NCBI GenBank assembly: GCA_003222245.1
Contig: QHVH01000039.1
Coordinates: forward strand, 1-47,300
Length of the DNA stretch: 47,300 nt
Origin: Blastocatellia bacterium AA13
GTDB taxonomy: Bacteria > Acidobacteriota > Blastocatellia > UBA7656
Reading direction: 5' to 3'
Shown: in pieces, positions 39,238-46,687 of the stretch
Layout: each line of letters begins with the position of its first letter
How positions within the stretch are numbered: the stretch's first letter is position 1
The notes under the pieces: model-generated
What the model was told of the DNA's origin: nothing
Seen by the model: the letters and a program-made list of their open reading frames with translations, nothing else
Database searches by the model: none
Translations under genes and position numbers: made by a program

Positions 39238-39381
39238 GGAAAAAGTTTGTAAACGGAATTCATTTCGATGGTAACAACACTGGAAACGCCGGCCGGAGTA
39301 TTGCTATTTGCGCCGTGGAACTGCGCGCCGTACATACCAGGATCAACTTCAACCCCAACCGGCTTGCCTGGGGGTTGACCA

Positions 39382-39499
39382 TTCGCGGACCTGGGAGCGC
39401 AGGCATCTTGCCTGCATAGGGAAGCCCACGGTTGGCGTACTTCGCGGACCTCGGAGCGCAAGCAGGATGTCTGCATAGGGAAGCCCACGGTTGGCGTTA
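39382..39499. repeat. Two 59-bp tandem repeats with REP-like palindrome
   Basis: Unit 1 (39382-39440) and unit 2 (39441-39499) share TTCGCGGACCT.GGAGCGCA at the start and GCATAGGGAAGCCCACGG with a following TTGGCGT at the end, differing mainly in the middle. Unit 1 contains the perfect palindrome GCAGGCA-TCT-TGCCTGC (39399-39415); in unit 2 it is degraded. The whole 39098-39590 interval is otherwise non-coding apart from the thrC promoter and leader. Confidence 0.85.
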
Positions 39500-39590
39500 C
39501 TCGCCTACCTTGGGAAGGGCGCGCATTTGATCCAATCCCGACTGGGTTGCATAACGGAGGCCGTGGCAGCTTCGGCGGCAAAGCATTTGT

Positions 39591-40871
39591 TCATACCGCG
39601 CCGGACGTCCGGCCGATGGTATTCTTGATGCACAGGCCAAGCCGGCCTATTCCTTCTTCGATCTGTTCAACGGTACTGTTTGAGAAACTCAGCCGGATGC
39701 AGTTCTTTCCGCCGTCGCCTTCGCAAAGAGCCTGATCAACGTCAAACGAGTGTCCCGGAATAAAGGCGACCTTTTCCGACTCCATCGCAGTCTTCAACAG
39801 CTCGCCGCTGTCTATCCCGTCAGGCAGCCTGACCCATATGAAAAAGCCCGCGCTTGGAATTTCCCATCGCGACTGAGACGGAAAATTAATCGCGAGGGCT
39901 TTCAGCATTGCATCTCGTCGCCGCCGATATTCAGTGCGCAGCCGGTCCAGGCGAGCTTCGATATCGGTCGAATCCAGATAAGCCGAAATCGCGCGCTGAT
40001 TCAGCGGAGCCATGTCGATGTCGGCCGCCTCCTTGATTACCGCCAGATGCTTGACCAGCGATTCGGGAACCACGATCCAGCCGGTTCGGAGCGCGGGGGC
40101 CATCACCTTTGAAAAAGTCCCGACGTAGAAAACCCATTCGTCATCCAACGCTCGAAGCGGCGGCGGCGACTGATCCTTCCCGTACTCAAACATTCCGTAG
40201 GGATCGTCCTCAATGATCGGCGTCCCATGCATCCGAGCCAACTCGACCAACCGTTTTCTCTTGTCCGCGCTCATACTGACAGCCGTCGGATTATGGCCGT
40301 CGGCTACCGCGTAAATAAGCGCCGGCTTCGGGCCGCGACTGAGAACGCGCTCGAGATGTTCGACGTCCATCCCGGTTTCAACGTCGGTTCCGACCGTCGC
40401 CATTCGAGGCTGGTATGGTTTGAGGACCTGCTGGAATCCGGTGTAGGCGCGCTCTTCGAGCACCACGCTTTCTCCGGGATCGAGCAGCAAGCGGACAAGC
40501 AGGTTGATTCCCTGTTGCGCTCCGCTGGTAAGAAACACCTGCTCTTCGCTACAACGAACTCCCCGCAGAGCCATGAGCCTGACGACGTGCTGCTTGAGAG
40601 GCTGATAAGGCGGCCGATATTGCAGAGCGTGCGGGTCAGTAGCAAGGACGCGGTCGACGGCCTTCGCGAATTCCCTGGTAGGAAACAGCTCGGCGGCCGG
40701 CAATCCCACGCTGAATGAAATCAAATCGGGACGGGCGCTGGCTATCAGCATTTCCTGCAGCGCGGACCATTTGTTCGATCGCGTCCATTGCGCGAGACGC
40801 AGTTCGCGCGGCCGTTCGTCGCGTGATTCACTCTTGATTCTTTCCACAATCTTCTGCCTCTCCGTCTCCAT
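39591..40871 (-). CDS. PLP-dependent aminotransferase, LysN/MocR-like
   Basis: 426 residues from ATG 40871 (upstream in-frame codons TTG/GTG at 40880-40872 are possible). It is related to 2-aminoadipate/branched-chain aminotransferases that resemble the MocR C-terminal domain, with no DNA-binding domain. Blocks seen are ISFSVGLPAAELFP, LTSGAQQGINLL, IIEDDPYGMFEYG and the PLP lysine in GTFSKVMAPALRTGW (Lys255). The usual Asn-Pro-(T/G) substrate loop reads GHNPTAVSMS. The substrate is unknown. It is transcribed toward the thrC leader. Confidence 0.92.
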   Translation of the reverse strand: METERQKIVERIKSESRDERPRELRLAQWTRSNKWSALQEMLIASARPDLISFSVGLPAAELFPTREFAKAVDRVLATDPHALQYRPPYQPLKQHVVRLMALRGVRCSEEQVFLTSGAQQGINLLVRLLLDPGESVVLEERAYTGFQQVLKPYQPRMATVGTDVETGMDVEHLERVLSRGPKPALIYAVADGHNPTAVSMSADKRKRLVELARMHGTPIIEDDPYGMFEYGKDQSPPPLRALDDEWVFYVGTFSKVMAPALRTGWIVVPESLVKHLAVIKEAADIDMAPLNQRAISAYLDSTDIEARLDRLRTEYRRRRDAMLKALAINFPSQSRWEIPSAGFFIWVRLPDGIDSGELLKTAMESEKVAFIPGHSFDVDQALCEGDGGKNCIRLSFSNSTVEQIEEGIGRLGLCIKNTIGRTSGAV

Positions 40872-40951
40872 CAACACCAACCATCACGTCCATACCCTGA
40901 CGGCCGATTTCCGGAGGCTCGCTTAAACTCCAAATACTCCCAGTCTGGCTT

Positions 40952-41000
40952 GTCCAACACCGGCTTGCGCGGGCGGCTTCGCCCCGCGCTAATTCTTAAT
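40952..41000 (-). other. Degraded attC-like site A
   Basis: On the plus strand GTCCAACACCGGCTT is followed by a GC-rich stem (GCGCGGGCGG with CCCCGCGC). This is the same arrangement as sites B and C, but the GTTAGAC core at the far end is lost. It marks the left-hand limit of the cassette region. Confidence 0.5.
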
Positions 41001-41141
41001 TCGCCATACCTCATAGCTGAGGTCATATATTCGGGTCTCGATCAAAGCAATAGGCGCTTTATGAAGAAGATTAATTGCCTTTTGTGGTAATTCTAATATT
41101 TCGTTTGTCCCTTCTAATGACTGGCAATCTATCGCACTCAA
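40989..41141 (-). CDS. Small cassette ORF, hypothetical
   Basis: A 50-codon frame from TTG 41141 to TAG 40989, AT-rich compared with the housekeeping genes. It lies exactly between attC-like sites B and A and ends inside the site A stem, as integron cassette ORFs often do. No ATG start and no ribosome binding site are visible, so it may be a remnant. Not recognised. Confidence 0.25.
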   Translation of the reverse strand: MSAIDCQSLEGTNEILELPQKAINLLHKAPIALIETRIYDLSYEVWRIKN

Positions 41142-41166
41142 ATATTCGATTGTGCTTATCTGGCTA

Positions 41167-41224
41167 GTCCAACACAGGCTTACACGGCGACTCCGCCCCG
41201 CGCTAAGCCTTATCTTGGTAGACG
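41167..41224 (-). other. attC-like site B
   Basis: Read on the minus strand: GTCTACC core, GATAAGGCTTAGCGCGGGG stem, short loop, complementary stem, GCCTGT and GTTGGAC core. It is nearly the same as site C. It lies 10 bases after the hicA stop, as expected for the attC of a hicBA cassette. The first core has one mismatch to RYYYAAC. Confidence 0.7.
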
Positions 41225-41233
41225 CGTAGTGAT

Positions 41234-41439
41234 TTACAGTTCATCATCCGTCAGGTCTGCGAGCTTCATCAGGTGCTTGAGCAAGCCTGTCTTTAGTGTC
41301 TGATTTCCATGATTGGAACTGACAGTCGTATATTGCTGTCTTGCTTCCCATAGATGTGATGACTACTCTGAATGCGCAGCAACGCCCATCCATGCTTTTC
41401 GAGCACTTTGGCCAGTTCTTTACCGGATATAGATTTCAT
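41234..41439 (-). pseudogene. hicA: HicA-like toxin, frameshifted
   Basis: From ATG 41439 the frame reads a typical HicA double-stranded RNA-binding fold ([18 protein letters not shown], then RIQSSHHIYGK with the catalytic His region) but stops after 48 residues at 41293. The rest of the family sequence (HGNQTLKTGLLKHLMKLAD, then LTDDEL) continues in another frame to TAA 41234. One missing base at about 41308-41313 (VPI-H junction) explains it. Intact HicA is an mRNA-degrading toxin. Its ATG overlaps the hicB stop (ATGA). Confidence 0.8.
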
Positions 41440-41636
41440 ACCGCAATCTCTAATATCCGGTCGTTTTCAGCCATTTCTGATGGTGATACATCAACTGATA
41501 GACAACCCTCTACTGCGTCATAGATGTTCTGTAACTCTTCAAATGTCTCACCTTGAGTAGCGCAGGCTGGAATAGAAGGGACTTCTGCCCAATAGCCGCC
41601 CTCTTCTGCTTCGTGAACTATGACTTTTAGTTTCAT
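41436..41636 (-). CDS. hicB: HicB-like antitoxin
   Basis: 66 residues of the HicB partial RNase-H fold type ([20 protein letters not shown], then [14 protein letters not shown]). It neutralises HicA and is encoded just before it with a 4-base overlap, the hicB-first order found in part of this family. No C-terminal DNA-binding domain is present, as in the short HicB group. A TATAAT hexamer lies about 9-15 bases before the ATG, so the gene may have its own promoter with a very short leader. The cassette is probably inactive as a toxin because hicA is broken. Confidence 0.88.
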   Translation of the reverse strand: MKLKVIVHEAEEGGYWAEVPSIPACATQGETFEELQNIYDAVEGCLSVDVSPSEMAENDRILEIAV

Positions 41637-41667
41637 GGCCGTTCTATTATAAGAGTAATCAATTAGG

Positions 41668-41714
41668 AATTCGACTGCGACTAGCAGCCATGATGGATGC
41701 TGGTCGCCCGAATT
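41668..41714. repeat. Hairpin between NUDIX and hicB genes
   Basis: Imperfect palindrome with a 10-bp inner stem (GCGACTAGCA at 41677-41686, TGCTGGTCGC at 41698-41707) and a 6-bp outer stem (AATTCG and CGAATT). It sits where an attC is expected after the NUDIX cassette, but no canonical GTTRRRY/RYYYAAC cores flank it. It may be a diverged attC or a terminator. Confidence 0.6.
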
Positions 41715-41848
41715 AACCGGCGAGCAATGGATGTTAATGATGAAAAGTACGTTTATGGCCCCTCCGGTTCAAATGAGTTGTGAGGCGGCCTTTCTTTCAA
41801 ATCCGAACAGCGCTCCGCATTCCTCGAACTCTTCACCTCTATCTACAT

Positions 41849-42325
41849 TCAACAGCGGTGGAAGCAAAACATTTCGTATCTCTCATCCTCTTGGCCCTCG
41901 CCAGGAAGGCAGCGGTATGCCCTGTAGATGATACCCTGACCGTCGCCGAGAGCATCCTTCAGCCGTACCTGCTCTACCGAATGGGTGACGAGATGGACGG
42001 CCAGGTCGGGGGCAAACCAGCCCGCATCGAGGGAGTCGTCACCGGGCTGCGGGTCGCCGCCAATGTGCCGGCACAGGAATGTCAGAATCGTCACGTCCGG
42101 TGCTCCCACGTTCGTGGTCACGCTAGTTAGCCGTCCGACCTCTATCTCACAGCCCGTCTCCTCCGCCGCTTCTCTTTTGAGCGCGGCGATGAGATCCTCG
42201 CCAGGCTCTACCCGCCCGCCGGGCAACTCCCAACCGGCCTTCGCGGTCTTGATGAGAAGGAGACGTCCATCCCCATCGCTCACTACCGATGCGACACCGA
42301 CGATTTTCTGCGCCTCTTCAGTCAT
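41849..42325 (-). CDS. NUDIX hydrolase
   Basis: 158 residues from ATG 42325, preceded by AGAGGAG; the longer frame from 42397 starts inside the group II intron. The Nudix box G-x5-E-x7-REAAEETGC spans residues 37-59 with all metal-binding glutamates. It hydrolyses nucleoside diphosphates linked to another moiety; the substrate is unknown. It is a cassette-type gene on the minus strand. The intron's 3' end lies only about 15 bases upstream of the ATG, so its original promoter side has been replaced. Confidence 0.92.
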   Translation of the reverse strand: MTEEAQKIVGVASVVSDGDGRLLLIKTAKAGWELPGGRVEPGEDLIAALKREAAEETGCEIEVGRLTSVTTNVGAPDVTILTFLCRHIGGDPQPGDDSLDAGWFAPDLAVHLVTHSVEQVRLKDALGDGQGIIYRAYRCLPGEGQEDERYEMFCFHRC

Positions 42326-42340
42326 CCGACACACTCCTCT

Positions 42341-44770
42341 GCTGGGCGGGAGCAATCCCGCCCAGCCCCCTAACCGTGCGTGCGACTTTCGCTGCACACC
42401 GCTCGAGCCTCACATAACATGACGCCTCGTTGGCGAGACGCGGTTTTACACTTTCAACTCACGGTCGTGAACCTTGCCGTGACAGCGGGGATGAAGCAAT
42501 ATACGGCCCTCATAGCATCGCTTCCGCCCGCCCATAGACCCGCCGAATGATGTTGTGGTTGCGCCACCTGTCATCCCGGTAATCTGGTGGCCGCACTCGG
42601 GGCACAACCCGTCCTGGCTTCATCCAGAGACGAAGCAGTTGCTGTCTCCTTCTCGGGTTAGCCACCATCTTCAGGTCAAGCCGACGCTCAAAGTAGGCCT
42701 CCCATTGAGGGTCATAAGGGTTCGCTTCCCCTTTTATCTTGATGTATCTGATGATGGAGACGGACGCTGCTTGAAAGAGCTTGATGAGAGTAGGTCTCCC
42801 CTGCTTATCGCTCGATCTTTCCCGAAAGACACGCCCTCTGCCGTCCAGGTGTTCAAAATACTTCGTGTAAATCCACCTGGAAGGTTTGTTGGGATGTCTC
42901 CTGCGCGCCCAGCGCCGCAGACATTTGAAGATAGCCCAATCCACTCTGGAGAACGCGGCCGAGCTTGCGACGTGCCGATAATAGTAAGTCCAACCCCTGA
43001 TCATCGGGTTGAGCATTGCTATCAACGCACCGGCTGTTGCTTGCTTGTTAGCCTTGATGACTGTCCGGACTTTGGCCAGAAAGTTCTTGACGCTCTTTCT
43101 GGACGGCTTGATCAACAGCTTGCCGTTGTACTTGCGTACGTTCTGTCCGAGGAAGTCGAACCCTTCTTCGATGTGCGTGATTCTGGTCTTCTGATCAGAA
43201 AGCTCCAGACCCCTTATCTTGAAAAACTCGGCGACAAGAGGCTTGACCTCTGATTCCAGCAACTCTTTGGTTCTGCCGGTCACAATGAAGTCATCAGCAT
43301 ATCGAACCATGTTCACCATCGCCGAACGACGGTGTCCCAATCGAGGGAATCGCTCTCGAAGGATTCTTTCGAGACCGTCGAGAGTTAGATTGGCCGCGAC
43401 TGGGGAAATGATCCCGCCTTGGGGAGTACCCGCTTCGGTCGGGTGAAGGGCGTTCTCATCAATGAATCCAGCCTTCAACCACTTTCGGAGGACCGGCTTA
43501 TCCATAGGGATATGAGCCGACATCCAATCGTGACTGATTTCATCGAAGCAGGCCTTGATGTCGCCTTCAAGAATCCACTGCGGGGATTGCTTTCTACCGA
43601 GCACGTTGAAGCACTGCTCGATGGCATCAGCAGTGGATCTGTTTTTCCTGAACCCATAGGAGTTCGGATCGGCAGTAGACTCCGCGACTGGATCGAGCGC
43701 TAGCAGATACAGCGCTTGCATAGCTCGGTCCTTCATCGTAGGAATCCCAAGAGGACGCATCTTCCCGTTTGACTTAGGGATGTACAGTCTCCTAAGCGGG
43801 AGAGGTTGGTAGCCTTTCTGCTTCAGTGACTGCACTGCTGCTTCTTTCTTCGCCGGAGTGTTCCAAACGACACGGTCCACTCCAGAGGTTCGCTTGCCGG
43901 AGTTCTCGGTCACTTGTTTGACGGCCAGTAGCTTGCCGCTCAACGAGTGCGTAAGGAGATGCTGCAAGGCTTTGACCTTGCCCCATCTCTTTTCGTGTGT
44001 TGCCTTCACGATACGTGCTTGGAGCCGTCGCACGACGCCCTGAGCTGAGTGCCAGTTGATGGCAGGCCAGTCAAGTGAATCGCGGGAGAGCGCACCAGCT
44101 TGTGTTACGGGTGTCATCTGCATTCTCTCCTGAGACAGTTAGTCAAGTTCTCTCGTGATTGGAGACCAGATGGAAGTCTGTCCGCTTTCGCGTGAGGTGA
44201 TGTTGTGCGAGGGCTGCCGCACTCAACCTCTATCCGCTCGATTACAGAGCGGCATTCACTTTTTCCATCCTCCCATACCCGCAGCCCCGTCGGCTCGCCT
44301 TGCGGTTCGCTTTCCCTCCCGTCGGCCTCATAACGACGGCGCGCAGTCAGGGAGAGCTACGGGCTTACCACGTTCCGTGTGAGTGCCAGAGTGGGTTAGG
44401 GCTCGCTTATTCGCCGGTGGAGCAATGTCCGCGTCAGGTGAGGTTGAAGCACCTGAGCTTTGTCCACATACCATTTTGGTTCAAGCCTTCGACTGTCGGT
44501 GGACAGCCATCAGCATCTTAGGCTTGTCAAGCCTCACGACGTTTATCAGCGATTCACATATGTTGCCCTTGCCACTCGATCCTAGCTCCCGACCGCTTCG
44601 ATGCTAGCAGTCGCAGCCGCTTCTCACGATTAAGCTGCCATCCTTATCGGATGAGGCTCCATTGTCCCCGGAGCTGATTACCCAGGTAGGATACCGATGG
44701 CGGAACATCGGGTTGTGTCCTGAGGAAACCATCAGTCACAACAGCCACTCACGCGACTTCGTGTCGCAAC
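42341..44770 (-). mobile_element. Full-length group II intron inserted at an attC-like site
   Basis: About 2.43 kb. The 5' end (minus strand from 44770) reads GTTGCGACACGAAGTCGCGT, close to the GTGCG start of group II introns and to the fragment at 45215. The ribozyme domains run 44770-44124, the reverse transcriptase lies in domain IV, and domain V is at 42404-42372 (GAGCGGTGTGC, GAAA tetraloop, GCACGCACGG). A domain VI-like hairpin (GCTGGGCGGG with CCCGCCCAGC) ends at about 42341. Domain V has a G-G mismatch in its first helix. The upstream flank is attC site C; the downstream flank is the NUDIX ribosome binding site. Boundaries are accurate to a few bases. Confidence 0.88.
42510..44123 (-). 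CDS. ltrA: Group II intron reverse transcriptase/maturase
   Basis: 537 residues. RT blocks are intact: NGKMRPLGIPTMKDRAMQAL, GFRKNRSTADAI, EGDIKACFDEISH, TPQGGIISP and the catalytic YADDF (about residues 275-279). A maturase domain X follows (PMIRGWTYYYRHVASS). The C-terminus should be an HNH endonuclease, but the frames are scrambled: LCPECGH and ILLHPRCHGKVH lie in another frame from NHNIIRRVYG. The reading frame therefore ends without a working HNH. It promotes splicing and mobility of the intron. GGAGAG precedes the start. Confidence 0.95.
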   Translation of the reverse strand: MQMTPVTQAGALSRDSLDWPAINWHSAQGVVRRLQARIVKATHEKRWGKVKALQHLLTHSLSGKLLAVKQVTENSGKRTSGVDRVVWNTPAKKEAAVQSLKQKGYQPLPLRRLYIPKSNGKMRPLGIPTMKDRAMQALYLLALDPVAESTADPNSYGFRKNRSTADAIEQCFNVLGRKQSPQWILEGDIKACFDEISHDWMSAHIPMDKPVLRKWLKAGFIDENALHPTEAGTPQGGIISPVAANLTLDGLERILRERFPRLGHRRSAMVNMVRYADDFIVTGRTKELLESEVKPLVAEFFKIRGLELSDQKTRITHIEEGFDFLGQNVRKYNGKLLIKPSRKSVKNFLAKVRTVIKANKQATAGALIAMLNPMIRGWTYYYRHVASSAAFSRVDWAIFKCLRRWARRRHPNKPSRWIYTKYFEHLDGRGRVFRERSSDKQGRPTLIKLFQAASVSIIRYIKIKGEANPYDPQWEAYFERRLDLKMVANPRRRQQLLRLWMKPGRVVPRVRPPDYRDDRWRNHNIIRRVYGRAEAML

Positions 44771-44825
44771 CAACACAGGCTTTGCGCGGCGGCTCCGCCC
44801 CGCGCTAAGCCTTATCCTGTTAGAC
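44771..44825 (-). other. attC-like site C, split by the group II intron
   Basis: On the minus strand it starts with GTCTAAC (44825-44819), continues AGGATAAGGCTTAGCGCGGG, has a small loop and the complementary strand, and ends GCCTGTGTTG at 44771, where the intron begins. The full GTTRRRY core would have crossed the insertion point. It follows the 60-residue partner gene by 15 bases, as attC follows a cassette ORF. Confidence 0.75.
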
Positions 44826-44840
44826 GCTGTTCCGATACCA

Positions 44841-45023
44841 CTACGATTTGGTCAGCCCTACTCGTGCCGGTTGTTTAGCCGGCAACGAGACCACCTTCCG
44901 GCCACTCATCTCCTCTTGTTCCTTCAGGTCTCGGTATATTGCTTCTAAATCATAGCTGAACTTGGCGGCGTGCTCCTCACGCAGCTTTCGTGTCTCTTCA
45001 ACGATTCTGTCTATCCACATCAT
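44841..45023 (-). CDS. Small partner of PIN-type toxin, putative antitoxin
   Basis: 60 residues, mostly helical and charged (MMWIDRIVEETRKLREEHAA, then FSYDLEAIYRDLKEQ and GRKVVSLPAK). I recall this type of small protein encoded next to PIN-domain proteins; the family name is not certain. Its start ATGATG overlaps the end of the truncated PIN gene (TAAATG), so they were one toxin-antitoxin-like unit. The toxin part is now only a fragment. Confidence 0.65.
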   Translation of the reverse strand: MMWIDRIVEETRKLREEHAAKFSYDLEAIYRDLKEQEEMSGRKVVSLPAKQPARVGLTKS

Positions 45024-45149
45024 TTACTCTCCTAATAATTCTTCCGGTGTGCAGGTTATTGGCGGCTCATACCCCTTTGAGCGGCATACTTCCTCGATGA
45101 GATTCCGCATCTCTGCATCGGCGATGTGCTTGCAGTTCCATCCAGTCAT
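45024..45149 (-). pseudogene. C-terminal fragment of a PIN-domain toxin
   Basis: An open frame of 41 codons ending TAA 45024. It reads WNCKHIADAEMRNLIEEVC and then GYEPPITCTPEELLG, which matches the last ~40 residues of VapC-like PIN proteins (usual form TWNCRHIANA...PPIICTPEELL). The N-terminal ~90 residues with the catalytic Asp residues are absent. The sequence upstream of the fragment is the start of a group II intron, so intron insertion followed by deletion probably removed them. The ATG at 45149 is fortuitous. Confidence 0.7.
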
Positions 45150-45215
45150 CCCGGGTGATCCCGATGACAAGATCACATCAGTCACGACAGCCACTCACGC
45201 GACCTCGTGTCGCAC
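45150..45215 (-). mobile_element. 5' fragment of a second group II intron
   Basis: Minus strand from 45215: GTGCGACACGAGGTCGCGTG, then AGTGGCTGTCGTGACTGATG, nearly identical to the first ~43 bases of the full intron at 44770. The similarity ends after about 45 bases, and the rest up to the PIN fragment is short and palindromic (GATCACCCGGGATGAC resembles the HNH-coding part of the intron). The bulk of the intron and most of the PIN gene are deleted. Confidence 0.8.
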
Positions 45216-45309
45216 CCTACCGCTCCGCATCAGCCGGCGCGGGAGGGCGGCATTGAAAGAAATGATAAGAACTGCGCTTCCCGCGCTCAGCAGGATGCGC
45301 TTGTTAGAC
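45216..45309 (-). other. attC-like site D
   Basis: On the minus strand it begins GTCTAAC (45309-45303), whose TAA is the stop codon of the 198-residue ORF. It forms a stem CGCATCCTGCTGAGCGCGGG with complementary bases near 45224-45245, encloses a variable ~40-base centre and ends GGTAGG at 45216, where the intron fragment starts. The 94-bp length fits attC size variation. Confidence 0.7.
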
Positions 45310-45900
45310 GCCGGTTATTGTCCACTGAATATCTTTAGCTAAACTCTTTCGTAATACGTTTAGCACTTTATCTGGTATAGTAGTGACATGCCTGTCAGCT
45401 CCCTTGTAGGTAACAAAAACTCGCAGCCATGCTGAAGCCACAGATGGTCTTAAACTACGTTTCCCATCAATGTCTATTAAGAAGCCCAGGAAACCGAGTA
45501 AGACAAAACTGTTGCCTAAGGATAAGACTTCAATAACATAATCTAGTTTATCTCCTGCTTTCGGTACGGGCCGCCGATACATAGCTGCTATTTCAGAGAT
45601 AGGAAATGTAGCACGGCCAATGCCGTCGTTAATATTCTCCCTCTCAGGTCTAGACCATATTGCATATGGAGGTAAGCCGCTATTAATTATGTATTCTTCA
45701 AAGGTATGATGAAGATCCCTGTCAACGAGAGAAAAGCTCCATACATTAGCATTTTCGACCTCATCGAAATAAATGTATTTTGTGTGTCGGAAAACGCTAG
45801 GCGAAGCTAAGAAGTCATCTAATGTCCGCTCCGCATTGAATACTCTGACATTGAAGTAATCCTGCAGTTGTTGGTTCAAATTCATAATGATCACTACCAT
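45304..45900 (-). CDS. Hypothetical cassette protein, 198 residues
   Basis: 198 residues from ATG 45900 (or 193 from ATG 45885); neither has a clear ribosome binding site. The codon use is visibly more AT-rich than the housekeeping genes, a sign of transfer. No domain is recognised. The N-terminal part (FNVRVFNAERTLDDFLASP) and a hydrophobic stretch (about 128-142, NSFVLLGFLGFLIDI) are the only notable parts. Its stop codon lies inside the GTCTAAC core of attC site D, as is typical of integron cassette genes. Confidence 0.7.
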   Translation of the reverse strand: MVVIIMNLNQQLQDYFNVRVFNAERTLDDFLASPSVFRHTKYIYFDEVENANVWSFSLVDRDLHHTFEEYIINSGLPPYAIWSRPERENINDGIGRATFPISEIAAMYRRPVPKAGDKLDYVIEVLSLGNSFVLLGFLGFLIDIDGKRSLRPSVASAWLRVFVTYKGADRHVTTIPDKVLNVLRKSLAKDIQWTITGV

Positions 45901-45931
45901 TACTGGTCAACTGACTTTAGGCCGTCGGGTA

Positions 45932-46262
45932 GCTGGGCAGGATTGCTCCGGCCCAGCCCCCTAAGACCGTGCGTGCAACTTTCGCTGCACACGGCTCAAG
46001 CCTCACATAACGCCTCGTTGACGAGACGCGGTTTTACCACTTCCAACTCACGGCCGTGAACCTTGCTGTGACAGCGGGGATAAAGCAATACACGGTTGCT
46101 CATAGTATCCGCTGTCGCTTTCGCCGAAGACCCTCCAGATGTTCCTGTGGCTTTGTCATCGGGGTGATCTTGTGGCCGCACTCGGGGCACAGCCGGTTAT
46201 CTCCTTGCTCAAATCTGTCCGCGGCTTTCCGCGTAGCGGCGCGTGGGTCCAACTCTCTGTTG
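45932..46262 (-). mobile_element. 3' remnant of a third group II intron
   Basis: Minus strand from about 46262: a piece of maturase C-terminus (frame with DRFEQGDNRLCPECGHKITP), then in another frame SNRVLLYPRCHSKVHGRELE. An intact-looking domain V follows (45997-45966, GAGCCGTGTGC, GAAA, GTTGCACGCACGG), then a domain VI hairpin ending near 45932. It resembles the 3' 300 bases of the full intron but with many differences, so it is an older, separate insertion. The 5' part is missing; the 108-residue gene ends 8 bases upstream. Confidence 0.85.
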
Positions 46263-46269
46263 AGAGAAC

Positions 46270-46596
46270 CTAAACGGTCACTTCTTGCTCAGGATTATCG
46301 AAAACTGTGATATCGAAAACAACAGGGCGTGGACCAAACCCGAGTGCGCCACCCTCTCCGACTTGCACAAAGAACTCCACGCCGTTCGCCTCAACATTGT
46401 TACCATGTGGTCGAATGTTTTTGACATAAATCTGCGCACCCCCGCGGTGCTTGCTCTTCCCGCCAATTGTGGTGCTGGGTTTCCATTCACATGCTGATAT
46501 GTGAACGACAGACTGCGATGTGATCGGGGACCAGTTGAAATTCATCCAACCTGTGGCGACCGACGACCACCAGACCCGGATAGTTCGATTAGCCAT
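46270..46596 (-). CDS. Hypothetical beta-rich cassette protein
   Basis: 108 residues from ATG 46596 with a strong AGGAGGTG ribosome binding site. It is rich in Trp, Val and Gly (IRVWWSSVATGWMNFNW, then GGAQIYVKNIRPHGN) and reads as an all-beta fold without a signal peptide. I do not recognise a family. It is the first gene after attC-like site E and the intron remnant has replaced its own attC. Confidence 0.65.
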   Translation of the reverse strand: MANRTIRVWWSSVATGWMNFNWSPITSQSVVHISACEWKPSTTIGGKSKHRGGAQIYVKNIRPHGNNVEANGVEFFVQVGEGGALGFGPRPVVFDITVFDNPEQEVTV

Positions 46597-46687
46597 GAGA
46601 CACCTCCTACTTTCTCTAATCTACTGAGCGGTCACGCCCCCGCGACTGGAACAAAACTAGTACCGATAAAGGTACTTGGGAGGTCGG

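Noticed and set aside
39234-39581. Minus-strand frame of 115 codons across the 59-bp repeats
   Set aside because: It reads through a REP-like repeat and the region before the thrC promoter; no ribosome binding site and repeat-driven sequence.
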